Source: JAXHUH01 sp034211175 (lineage in GTDB: Bacteria > Actinomycetota > Acidimicrobiia > Acidimicrobiales > CAIXPF01). Taken from it: DNA of 48,663 bases. Under the pieces are notes generated by a model that saw only the letters and a program-made list of their open reading frames with translations, made no database searches and had not been told where the DNA came from. The stretch is from contig JAXHUH010000216.1 of assembly GCA_034211175.1 (NCBI GenBank), positions 1-48,663 of the forward strand. Reading direction: 5' to 3'. This document shows positions 31,511 to 39,262 of the stretch, in pieces (the stretch's first letter is position 1; every line of letters begins with the position of its first letter). Position numbers and translations under genes: made by a program.

Positions 31511-33990
31511 AGGCCGTCATCATGGCGGGCGGCGAGGGCTCGCGGCTTCGGCCCCTGACCTCGAACGTGCCCAAGCCCATGGTGCCGATCGTGAACCGCC
31601 CGCTGATGGAGCACGTCGTGACCCACCTGCGGCGCCACGGGTTCTCCGAGATCGTCGTGACGGTGGCGTACCTGGCCAACGCCATCCGCACCTACTTCGG
31701 CGACGGGTCCGAGCTCGGTGTGCGGATGGTCTACGCCACCGAGGAGGCGCCGCTCGGGACGGCCGGCTCGGTGCGCAACGCCCGCGACGTGCTCGACGAG
31801 ACCTTCGTCGTGATCAGCGGCGACGTGCTGACCGACATCGACCTGACGGCGATCGTCGCCCGTCACCGCGAGCGGGAGGCGATGGCCACGATCGGTCTCG
31901 TGCGGGTCGAGGACCCGCTCGAGTTCGGGATCGTCATCTGCGACGAGGACGGGCGCGTCGAGCGGTTCCTCGAGAAGCCGACGTGGGGCGAGGTGTTCAG
32001 CGACACGATCAACAGCGGCGTGTTCGTGCTCGAGCCCGAGGTCCTCGAGTGGATCCCGCCGGACCGACCGGTGGACTTCTCCGGCGAGGTCTTCCCCCGC
32101 CTCCTCGACGCGGGCCGCCCGATCGCCGGAGCGGTGAGCGCCGGCTACTGGGAGGACATCGGCACCCTCGAGGCGTACGTGCGGGCCCACCGCGACGTGC
32201 TCGACGGCCGGGTCGACGTGGACATCGGCGGGTTCCCCGTGGCGGACGGCGTGTGGCTCGGGCGGGGCAGCCAGATCGACCCCGACGCACTCGTCGAGGG
32301 ACCGGCGGTGGTGGGGGACAACTGCCGGGTCGGGCCCGGCGCCCGGCTCGGCGGGTACACGGTGCTCGGCGCCAACGTCCGGATCGGGCGCGACGTCGAT
32401 CTCGAGCGCGTCGTCGTCGGCGAGGGCGCGTACGTCGGCGAGGCGGCCCGGCTGCGGGGGGCGGTGATCGGCCGGGGCTGCGACCTGCGCCGCCAGGTGC
32501 GCTGCGAGGAGGGTGCCGCGCTCGGTGAGGGCTGTCTGGTCGGCGAGGACGCGTTCATCGGCACCGGCGTGAAGGTCTACCCGCAGAAGACGATCGAGGC
32601 CGGCGCGACGATCACGTCGTCGATCGTCTGGGAGTCCCGCGGCGCACGCTCGCCGTTCACGCGCGACGGCGTGGTCGGCATGGCCAACGTCGACGTGACC
32701 CCGGAGCTCGCGGTCCGGGTCGCGATGGCCTACGGCACGACGCTCGACGTCGACGCCCTCGTCGCCGTGTCCCGCGACTCGAGCCGCTCGGCCCGCATGC
32801 TCAAGCGGGCCGTCATCGCCGGGTTGAACTCGGCGGGCGTGAACGTCGTCGACCTCGAGGTCGCCTCGATCCCCGTCACCCGCTACCAGGTCGGGCGGAC
32901 GGCGCTCGTGGGCGGGGTGACGGTGCGGATCGCGGAGCGCGACCCCCAGCGGGTCGTCATCCGGTTCCTCGACGCGGACGGCGCCGACCTGCCGGAGACG
33001 GCGCGCCGACGGGTCGAGCGGTCGTTCAACCGGGAGGACTACCGCCGGGTGCTTCCCGGCGAGATCGGCGACATCCTCGTGCCGCCCGGGGCGAGGGGCC
33101 AGTACGCCGCGGCGCTGGAGGCGACGGTCGACCTCGAGCGCATCCGGCGCCGGCGGTTCCGCCTCGTCGTGGACTACAGCTGCGGCTCGACCTCGATCGT
33201 GATGCCCAACGTGCTGGGCAAGGTCGGCGCCGAGGTCCTGGCGGTGAACCCGTACGCCTCGACGCCGCGGATGCTCGCCGCGGAGCCGGCGGCGCTGGCC
33301 GCGGACGTCGCCCGCCTCGTGGAGGCGTCCTCGGCCGACGCGGGCGCGGTGATCGGGGTCGACGGCGAGCGGCTCACCCTCGTCGACGACCGCGGCCGGG
33401 TGCTCGACGACGTCGAGGCGCTGCTGGCGTACGTGTCGCTGCTCGGTGATCGCCTGACCGGCCAGCAGGTCGCCGTCCCGGTCGCCGCGCCGACCGCGGT
33501 CCGCCGGCTCGCCAACGACGTGGGCGCCGCGGTGCGGGAGACGAGGATGTCGACGGCCGCGGTGAGCGAGGCGGCGGCCGGTGCGGGTGTCGCGTTCGCC
33601 GCCGACCTCGCCGGCGGGTTCGTGGTGCCGGCGTTCCTGCCGGCCTTCGACGGCGCTGCGGCGCTGCTCCTGCTGCTCGACCTGCTCGCGGAGCGGGACC
33701 GCTCCCTCTCGGCCGTCGTCGACGCGCTGCCCCGCACCCACCGGGCGACCGAGTCGGTGGCGACCCCGTGGGAGCGCACCGGTGCGGTGATGCGCGAGCT
33801 CGTGGCCGGCGCACCGGGCGACACGGTGCTGGTGGACGGCGTGAAGCTCCTCATCGACGACGGCTGGACGCTCGCCGTGCCGGACCCGACGGGGCCGGTG
33901 ACCCGGGTGTGGGCGGAGGGGCCGACCGCGACCGAGGCGCAGCGTCGGGCCCGCGAGCTGGCGGGGCGGATCCGTCGTCTCGTCGGCTGA
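31507..33990 (+). CDS. manC: mannose-1-phosphate guanylyltransferase fused to a degenerate phosphomannomutase-like domain
   Basis: An 827-residue protein in three parts. Residues 1-235 are a sugar nucleotidyltransferase (MAGGEGSRLRPLT at 6-18, PKPMVPI, SGDVLTDID, EKPTWGEVFSDTINSG, GYWEDIGT). Residues 250-365 are left-handed beta-helix hexapeptides. Residues 380-827 have the phosphohexomutase fold, but the catalytic motifs are eroded: the ASHNP loop with the phosphoserine reads AERDP, the metal loop DGDxDR reads GVDGER, and the sugar loop GExSGH reads ADLAGG. Transferase activity making GDP-mannose (or another NDP-sugar) is likely; mutase activity is not. The same ~830-residue layout exists in Streptomyces ManC-like proteins. 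The GTG overlaps the pgsA-like stop. Confidence 0.88.
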   Translation: MKAVIMAGGEGSRLRPLTSNVPKPMVPIVNRPLMEHVVTHLRRHGFSEIVVTVAYLANAIRTYFGDGSELGVRMVYATEEAPLGTAGSVRNARDVLDETFVVISGDVLTDIDLTAIVARHREREAMATIGLVRVEDPLEFGIVICDEDGRVERFLEKPTWGEVFSDTINSGVFVLEPEVLEWIPPDRPVDFSGEVFPRLLDAGRPIAGAVSAGYWEDIGTLEAYVRAHRDVLDGRVDVDIGGFPVADGVWLGRGSQIDPDALVEGPAVVGDNCRVGPGARLGGYTVLGANVRIGRDVDLERVVVGEGAYVGEAARLRGAVIGRGCDLRRQVRCEEGAALGEGCLVGEDAFIGTGVKVYPQKTIEAGATITSSIVWESRGARSPFTRDGVVGMANVDVTPELAVRVAMAYGTTLDVDALVAVSRDSSRSARMLKRAVIAGLNSAGVNVVDLEVASIPVTRYQVGRTALVGGVTVRIAERDPQRVVIRFLDADGADLPETARRRVERSFNREDYRRVLPGEIGDILVPPGARGQYAAALEATVDLERIRRRRFRLVVDYSCGSTSIVMPNVLGKVGAEVLAVNPYASTPRMLAAEPAALAADVARLVEASSADAGAVIGVDGERLTLVDDRGRVLDDVEALLAYVSLLGDRLTGQQVAVPVAAPTAVRRLANDVGAAVRETRMSTAAVSEAAAGAGVAFAADLAGGFVVPAFLPAFDGAAALLLLLDLLAERDRSLSAVVDALPRTHRATESVATPWERTGAVMRELVAGAPGDTVLVDGVKLLIDDGWTLAVPDPTGPVTRVWAEGPTATEAQRRARELAGRIRRLVG

Positions 33991-34015
33991 TCGCCGGGCG
34001 CCCGCGTCCGCCGAT

Positions 34016-34047
34016 CGGGCGCGGGACCACACCCGAACCCGCGCCCG
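34016..34047 (+). terminator. terminator after the pgsA-manC operon
   Basis: Perfect 10-base arms CGGGCGCGGG (34016-34025) and CCCGCGCCCG (34038-34047) with a 12-base loop. No T-run. Confidence 0.6.
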
Positions 34048-34118
34048 GACGGTGCCGCGATCGTGGTGAAGCGCCGAAACCAACGAGCGGCGGTGCGCGC
34101 GGTCCCTCGCCGGTCCGG

Positions 34119-34124
34119 TAGCGT
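34119..34124 (+). promoter_or_regulatory. -10 of the gcvH operon (leaderless)
   Basis: TAGCGT ends 8 bases before the gcvH ATG at 34133. Confidence 0.55.
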
Positions 34125-34132
34125 TTCGGCAC

Positions 34133-34516
34133 ATGAACATCCCCGAGGAGCTGCGCTACTCGAAGGACCACGAGTGGGTCCGGCTCGAGGCCGACGAACT
34201 CGTCAGGATCGGCATCACCGACTACGCGCAGGACGCGCTCGGTGACGTCGTGTACGTCGAGCTCCCCGAGGTGGGCGCCACCGTCGCCCGTGGTGGCTCC
34301 TTCAGCGAGGTCGAGTCGACCAAGTCCGTCTCCGAGATCTACGCCCCGGTCTCCGGTACGGTCGTGGAGGTCAACGCGGACCTCGCCGACGCGCCCGAAC
34401 GACTGAACGAGGACCCCTACGGCGAGGGCTGGATCTGCGTGATGCGGCCGGATGACCGATCGCAGGTCGACGAGCTGATGGACGCGAAGGGGTACCACGA
34501 GCTGATCGACGGGTAG
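34133..34516 (+). CDS. gcvH: glycine cleavage system H protein
   Basis: Lipoyl carrier that shuttles the aminomethyl group between the P, T and L proteins of glycine cleavage. The 127-residue length is standard. YSKDHEWVRLEADELVRIGITDYAQDALGDVVYVELPEVG is the family N-terminus, and ESTKSVSEIYAPVSG carries the lipoylated Lys (about residue 64). The P, T and L subunits are not in this window. Gene order gcvH-garA-merR is conserved in actinobacteria (Rv1826-Rv1828), where GarA controls glutamate metabolism. The ATG follows a TAGCGT hexamer by 8 bases. Confidence 0.97.
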   Translation: MNIPEELRYSKDHEWVRLEADELVRIGITDYAQDALGDVVYVELPEVGATVARGGSFSEVESTKSVSEIYAPVSGTVVEVNADLADAPERLNEDPYGEGWICVMRPDDRSQVDELMDAKGYHELIDG

Positions 34517-34524
34517 GGGAGGCG

Positions 34525-35025
34525 ATGGCCGACGTCACGTGCCCACGTTGCGGGCACGGCAACCCTCTGGGTTCGAACTTCTGTTCCTCGTGCGGGATGC
34601 CGCTCAACCAGCATCCCGACGAGACGACGACGGTCATCTACACGCCCGAGTCGCCGGCCGAGACCGATCGGGAGGACCTCCCGATCGACCTCGCCGAGCT
34701 CCGCGGCCGACCCGCGGTCCTCGTCGTGACACGCGGCCCCAAGGCGGGGTCGCGCATCGAGCTGTCCGCGCCGATGACCACGGCGGGCCGCCACCCCGAG
34801 AGCGACATCTTCCTCGACGACATCACCGTGTCGCGGCGCCACGCCGAGGTGAGGCGCACGGCGACGGGCTTCGAGGTCGTCGACGCCGGCTCGCTCAACG
34901 GCACCTACGTGAACCGCCAGCGCATCGAACGGGCCGGGCTCGTGAACGGTGACGAGCTGCAGATCGGGCGGTTCAAGCTGGTCTTCTTCTCCGACCCGGC
35001 CGGTCATCCAGACGACGTCGGATGA
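34525..35025 (+). CDS. garA: FHA-domain regulator GarA with N-terminal zinc ribbon
   Basis: GarA (Rv1827; OdhI in Corynebacterium) inhibits 2-oxoglutarate dehydrogenase and tunes glutamate enzymes until Ser/Thr kinases phosphorylate a Thr in its N-terminal ETTxV motif. Here that motif is PDETTTVIY (about residues 31-39). The FHA domain (residues 60-160) has GRHPESDIFLDDITVSRRHAE and GSLNGTYVNR, the phosphothreonine-binding residues. Unlike mycobacterial GarA, the first 27 residues form a zinc ribbon (CPRCGHGNPLGSNFCSSCG). The protein has 166 residues. The ribosome site GGGGAGG (34515-34521) sits just before the ATG, and the stop overlaps ftsR. The kinase at 11.2-13.2 kb is one possible modifier, by inference. 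Confidence 0.92.
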   Translation: MADVTCPRCGHGNPLGSNFCSSCGMPLNQHPDETTTVIYTPESPAETDREDLPIDLAELRGRPAVLVVTRGPKAGSRIELSAPMTTAGRHPESDIFLDDITVSRRHAEVRRTATGFEVVDAGSLNGTYVNRQRIERAGLVNGDELQIGRFKLVFFSDPAGHPDDVG

Positions 35026-36050
35026 CGATGGCTGACCGGACCCACCTGTCGATCGGCGAGGTCCTCAGCCTGCTGCAGGGCGAGTTCCCGGATGTCACGA
35101 TCTCCAAGATCCGGTTCCTCGAGAGCCAGGGCCTGCTCGACCCCGAGCGCACGCCGTCGGGGTACCGGAAGTTCTACGAGGACGACATCGCCCGGCTGCG
35201 CTGGATCCTGACCCAGCAGCGGGACAACTTCCTGCCGCTGAAGGTGATCAAGGGCCGCCTCGACGAGGGCGTCCACAAGGCCGGCGATGCCCCGGACGCC
35301 ACGGGGGACGAGCCCGACGACGCGGGCGATCCCGCGGACGGCCGCCTGTTCCCGATGCACGAGGCCGACCGGCCGGCCGGTGCCAACGGCGGGCGCTCCG
35401 TCGCCCCCTCGTCGGACGGCCCGCACGCCGCCACCGAGCGGCTCGGACGGCGGGACCGCCCGCGGCCGCCGGCGGGCGGTGNNNNNNNNNNGCCGGGGGC
35501 GGACCACGCGGACGGCAACGGGCACGGCAACGGCCGGAGCGATCCGTCGGCGGCGACGGAGCCGGCCGTGCCCGGCCACGCGGACGACCCGGCCGATGCG
35601 CCCGTCGGCGCCACCGATCGTGACCGGAGCCGGCCCGACGTCTCGACCTTCCTCGCCGGCCTCAGCGGCTCGACCCTCAGCCTCGACGAGCTCGCGTCGG
35701 TCGCGGGGGTCGACACCGAGCTCGTCGCCGAGCTCGAGCGATTCGGCCTGGTCCGCAGCCGGCGCCAGGGCCCGAACACGGTCTACGACGACGAGGCCGT
35801 CTCGATCACGAGGCTCGCGGCCGCGTTCGTCGAGCTCGGCCTCGAACCCCGTCACCTGCGGATGTACAAGATCGCCACGGAGCGTGAGACCGGGATCTTC
35901 CTCCAGCTCGTCGGCCCGTTGCTCGCCCAGCGCAGCCAGCCGAGCCGGGCCGATGCCGCGGCACGCCTCGGACGGCTCACCGGCCTCGGTGAGGACCTCC
36001 GACGGGTCCTGGTGCGGCGTCAGATCACCGACTACCTGGGCGACGACTGA
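35022..36050 (+). CDS. ftsR: MerR-family regulator FtsR (Rv1828-like), containing an assembly gap
   Basis: Homologue of Rv1828 and corynebacterial FtsR, which activates ftsZ. The N-terminal winged helix has LSIGEVLSLLQGEFPDVTISKIRFLESQGLLDPERTPSGYRKF, and the C-terminal ligand/dimer domain has the second conserved block from TLSLDELASVAGVD to DEAVSITRLAAAFVELGLEPRHLRMYKIATERETG. Between them lies an Asp/Gly/His-rich linker of about 120 residues, much longer than in Rv1828. Ten Ns (35482-35491) fall in this linker. The frame is the same on both sides, so a gap of 10 (or 10 plus a multiple of 3) keeps the gene intact. The ATG overlaps the garA stop; the ATG at 35028 is an alternative. Confidence 0.9.
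   Translation: MTMADRTHLSIGEVLSLLQGEFPDVTISKIRFLESQGLLDPERTPSGYRKFYEDDIARLRWILTQQRDNFLPLKVIKGRLDEGVHKAGDAPDATGDEPDDAGDPADGRLFPMHEADRPAGANGGRSVAPSSDGPHAATERLGRRDRPRPPAGGXXXXPGADHADGNGHGNGRSDPSAATEPAVPGHADDPADAPVGATDRDRSRPDVSTFLAGLSGSTLSLDELASVAGVDTELVAELERFGLVRSRRQGPNTVYDDEAVSITRLAAAFVELGLEPRHLRMYKIATERETGIFLQLVGPLLAQRSQPSRADAAARLGRLTGLGEDLRRVLVRRQITDYLGDD
35482..35491. other. assembly gap, 10 Ns
   Basis: A run of ten Ns inside the low-complexity linker of ftsR. The sequence is GC-rich and repetitive on both sides, which probably broke the assembly. Confidence 0.99.
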
Positions 36051-36157
36051 TCAGGGTGCCGCGGGCGCCGTTGCATGCCCCGGCATCGGGCGGGCCCGCT
36101 CGCCGTACCCCGGAGACTTTCGCCGCCCGGGCCCGCACGGACCCGTCGGCGGCAAGC

Positions 36158-36163
36158 TATGGT
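36158..36163 (+). promoter_or_regulatory. -10 of the bifunctional nuclease gene (leaderless)
   Basis: TATGGT ends 7 bases before the ATG at 36171. Confidence 0.5.
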
Positions 36164-36170
36164 GCCCGAG

Positions 36171-36668
36171 ATGGTCGAAGTGGAGCTCGTTGGGGTCCGG
36201 GTCGAGCTGCCCTCCAACACCCCCATCGTCCTGTTGCGGGAGCTGCGCGGGGCGCGTCGATTCCTGCCCATCCTCATCGGCGCGCCCGAGGCGACGGCCA
36301 TCGCCTTCGCGCTCGACCGCGTCGAGACGCCGCGCCCGATGACCCACGACCTCATGAAGGACGTGCTCGACGAGCTCGCCGTCGGCCTCGAGCGCGTGGT
36401 CGTGACCGAGCTGCGTGACCGCACGTTCTTCGCGGAGCTGCACCTGTCGACCAACGGCTCGCAGCGGACCGTCTCGAGCCGACCGTCGGACGCCATCGCC
36501 CTCGCGGCCCGGACCGGTACGACGATCTTCGTCGCCGAGCAGGTGCTCGACGAGGCCGGCTACACCGACGCCGGCGACGCCTCGGACGACGAGGAGCAGG
36601 ACGACGAGGTCGTCGAGCAGTTCCGCCAGTTCATCGAGAGCGTCAACCCCGACGACTTCGCCTCCTGA
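36171..36668 (+). CDS. bifunctional nuclease family protein (DUF151)
   Basis: Homologue of Rv1829, with 165 residues, the normal family length. Conserved segments are VELVGVRVELPSNTPIVLLRE, RFLPILIGAPEATAIAFALDRVETPRPMTHDLMKDVL, and SRPSDAIALAARTGTTIFVAEQVLDEAG. The C-terminal acidic EEQDDEVVEQFRQFIESVNPDDF is common in actinobacterial members. A plant homologue was reported to have RNase and DNase activity; the bacterial role is unclear. The ATG at 36171 is chosen because MVEVELVGV is the family start and TATGGT lies 7 bases upstream. It sits between the two MerR genes as in M. tuberculosis. Confidence 0.92.
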   Translation: MVEVELVGVRVELPSNTPIVLLRELRGARRFLPILIGAPEATAIAFALDRVETPRPMTHDLMKDVLDELAVGLERVVVTELRDRTFFAELHLSTNGSQRTVSSRPSDAIALAARTGTTIFVAEQVLDEAGYTDAGDASDDEEQDDEVVEQFRQFIESVNPDDFAS

Positions 36669-36692
36669 TCCGGGCCGCGCCGCCGCTTCGCG

Positions 36693-36721
36693 TTGACGAT
36701 CGCGCGCTCCGGGCGTACCCT
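36693..36721 (+). promoter_or_regulatory. promoter of the second merR gene
   Basis: TTGACG (36693-36698), a 17-base spacer and TACCCT (36716-36721): the best -35/-10 pair in the window. Transcription from about 36728 would give a leader of about 24 bases to the GTG at 36752. Confidence 0.6.
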
Positions 36722-36751
36722 CCTGAGGGTTTCATCACCGTAATTCCGGCC

Positions 36752-37318
<567 letters not shown>

Positions 37319-37322
37319 CCGC

Positions 37323-37668
37323 GGCTCGGCCAGGGCGCTGGCCCGAGGGCGAGCGAGGCTCAGCCGAGCTGAACGTAGCTCGTCCGAGCTGAGTGGAGGT
37401 CGCCCTGCGACCGGGCTCGGCCAGGGCGCTAGCCCGAGGGCGAGCGAGGCTCAGCCATCGTCTGAGCCTGAGCGGAGGTCGCCTTGCGACCGAGCTCGGC
37501 CAGGGCGCTAGCCCGAGGGCGAGCGAGGCTCAGCCGAGCTGAACGTAGCTCGTCCGGAGGGCGCTAGCCCGAGGGCGAGCGAGGCTCAGCCATCGTCTGA
37601 GCCTGAGCGCAGGTCGCCTTGCGACCGCAGCTCAGCCGGGCTCTGCCCGACAGCGAGTGAGGCTGAGC
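37323..37668. repeat. composite alternating intergenic repeat with nested palindromes
   Basis: A 35-bp unit A (core GGGCGCTAGCCCGAGGGCGA) recurs at 37331-37365, 37422-37456, 37501-37535 and 37558-37591, with a degraded copy at about 37627-37668. The spacers alternate between type B1 (starts GAGCTGAACGTAGCTC, at 37366 and 37536) and type B2 (starts ATCGTCTGAGCCTGAGCG, at 37457 and 37592). B1 and B2 end in hairpins such as GGTCGC-ctt-GCGACC (37477-37491), and A holds GGGC-gcta-GCCC. The array separates convergent genes and runs into the 3' end of the GGDEF gene. It does not look like coding DNA or a CRISPR. Confidence 0.85.
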
Positions 37669-39070
37669 CACTGTCCGAGGTGCCGAACGCGGCGCGGTCG
37701 CGGCCGGCCGCCTTCGCCCGGTAGAGCGCCACGTCGGCCCGTTCGAGGGTCTCGCTGCCGGAGCAGGCGGCGTCGTGGAGGGCGGTGCCGATGCTCACCG
37801 TCGTGCGAGGCGCCCGGTCCCGCCACCCGTCGAGGAGCGCGGCGGCGGTGGCTTCGAGGTCGTCGCCCACGTCGCGGGCGACGACGATGAACTCGTCGCC
37901 GCCGTAGCGGGCCACGTTGTCGGCGTCGTGGACCGCGGCGCTCAGGTGGGCGCCGAGCTCGCGGAGCACGCCGTCACCGGCGCCGTGCCCGAAGCGGTCG
38001 TTGACGTCCTTGAAGTGGTCGACGTCGACGACGATGAGCCCGTCGCCCGGCCGCAGACTGTCGAGGAGCTGGCTGGCGTGGCGGCGGTTGCCGGTGCCGG
38101 TCAGCTCGTCGCGGTGCGCGGCGCGGTCGAGCGACCGGATCCGCTGGTACTGGTCGATGGCGGTGCCGGCCTGGGCGGCGAAGAGCTGGGCGAGGTTGCG
38201 GGTGAACGCGTCCTCACCGTCGGGCCGGCGCACGAGCACCGCCCCGACCGGCTGGGTCGCGCCGCGCAGGACGATGGCGAGGCGGCCGTCCGCGAGCTCG
38301 ACGAGGGCGTCGTCGTCGGCGCCGGCCGGCTCGTCGAGGGCCGGGGGCAGCAGCTCGTCGCCCATCTCGCCGACGGTCCGGACCGTGACCCGGCCCTCGT
38401 CCTCGACGATCGTGACCCGGGCGTAGGGGCTGGCGAAGATGCGTCGGGCGACGTCACCGAGCATCTCGGCGGCGTCGGCGGCCGAGCCGGCGCTGGAGAG
38501 GCGCTCCAGGGCCAGCGTGAGCAGCTCCAGGTCGGTCGCCCGGCGTTCGTCGAGGCGCAGCGCGGAGCGCAGGTCGGCCATCACCCACGCCATGCCCTCG
38601 CCGAGCAGCGCGCCGGTGGGCAGGGTGACCAGCAGGCTCATGAGCGAGATGGTCGAGTCGGGGACGACGAGGAGCGCGTGGCCGAGCACCGCGCCGGCGC
38701 AGACGGTGAACGCGAGCGCGGTGCTCTTGGGCTGGGTGAGGCCGACCCAGGCGACGACCACGATCAGGTACGCGGAGTAGATCGCGGACGCCGGCTCGGT
38801 CCTCGGCAGGTCGGTGGTGGCGCTGAGGGCGAGCAGGAGCGCCAGCGCGGCGACCGCGAGGACGAGGGTCGCGTTGTGGGGGAGCCGGTGCCACGGCAGC
38901 AGCCGGGTGACGACGGCGAGGGCCAGGGCCCCGGCACCGATCCACACGAGGGCGCGGAGCCCGATGGCGAACCCGAGGTACGCGGGTGTGGCCAGGCAGA
39001 CGGCGCCGACGCTCGCGAAGAAGAGCGCCGCGGTCCGGGTCGCCACGAGGGTCGCCATCGACTGGGTCAT
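37586..39070 (-). CDS. membrane diguanylate cyclase (GGDEF)
   Basis: A 494-residue protein. Residues 1-175 contain five or six membrane helices; a GAF-like region follows (about 195-320, ERLSSAGSAADAAEMLGDVARRIF...). The GGDEF domain starts at DRAAHRDELTGTGNRRH and includes VVDVDHFKDVNDRFGHGAGDGVL and the active-site RYGGDEFIVVAR, intact for making c-di-GMP from two GTP. The terminal 20 residues (after FGTSDSG) are encoded by the intergenic repeat array and look like read-through into repeat DNA. ATG 39070 or 39058 is the start; a TATGCT hexamer at 39178-39183 on the minus strand could be the -10, giving a leader of about 100 bases. Confidence 0.9.
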   Translation of the reverse strand: MTQSMATLVATRTAALFFASVGAVCLATPAYLGFAIGLRALVWIGAGALALAVVTRLLPWHRLPHNATLVLAVAALALLLALSATTDLPRTEPASAIYSAYLIVVVAWVGLTQPKSTALAFTVCAGAVLGHALLVVPDSTISLMSLLVTLPTGALLGEGMAWVMADLRSALRLDERRATDLELLTLALERLSSAGSAADAAEMLGDVARRIFASPYARVTIVEDEGRVTVRTVGEMGDELLPPALDEPAGADDDALVELADGRLAIVLRGATQPVGAVLVRRPDGEDAFTRNLAQLFAAQAGTAIDQYQRIRSLDRAAHRDELTGTGNRRHASQLLDSLRPGDGLIVVDVDHFKDVNDRFGHGAGDGVLRELGAHLSAAVHDADNVARYGGDEFIVVARDVGDDLEATAAALLDGWRDRAPRTTVSIGTALHDAACSGSETLERADVALYRAKAAGRDRAAFGTSDSGSASLAVGQSPAELRSQGDLRSGSDDG

Positions 39071-39177
39071 CGGTAGGGGCGCCGGACGGTTGGGCGGCGA
39101 TGGGGTGCTCCGGCACCGAAGGAACGGTGAGGGACCGATGCACTCGACGGTGTGGCCGCCCGGCGGGGAGCAGCACA

Positions 39178-39183
39178 GCATAG
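39178..39183 (-). promoter_or_regulatory. candidate -10 of the GGDEF gene
   Basis: TATGCT on the minus strand, 107 bases before the ATG at 39070. An in-frame ATG lies inside the hexamer but its product would start with an unconserved Cys/Pro-rich stretch. Confidence 0.35.
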
Positions 39184-39262
39184 CGGTCGGGCCCGACGAC
39201 GCCCTTCGCGACAGCAGCCGGGCGTGGAAGTGGCCCGGGGGTCGGCGGGCCGGCGGACGGGA

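Noticed and set aside
31507..33990. Calling the ManC C-terminal domain an active phosphomannomutase
   Set aside because: The phosphoserine, metal and sugar-binding loops are all replaced.
36100..36170. Upstream starts for the DUF151 gene (ATG 36075 frame)
   Set aside because: The added residues are Arg/Pro-rich and unconserved, and the TATGGT hexamer lies inside them.
37323..37668. CRISPR array
   Set aside because: The repeated unit is 35 bp, but the spacers are themselves repeated (only two kinds) and full of palindromes, and no cas gene is nearby.
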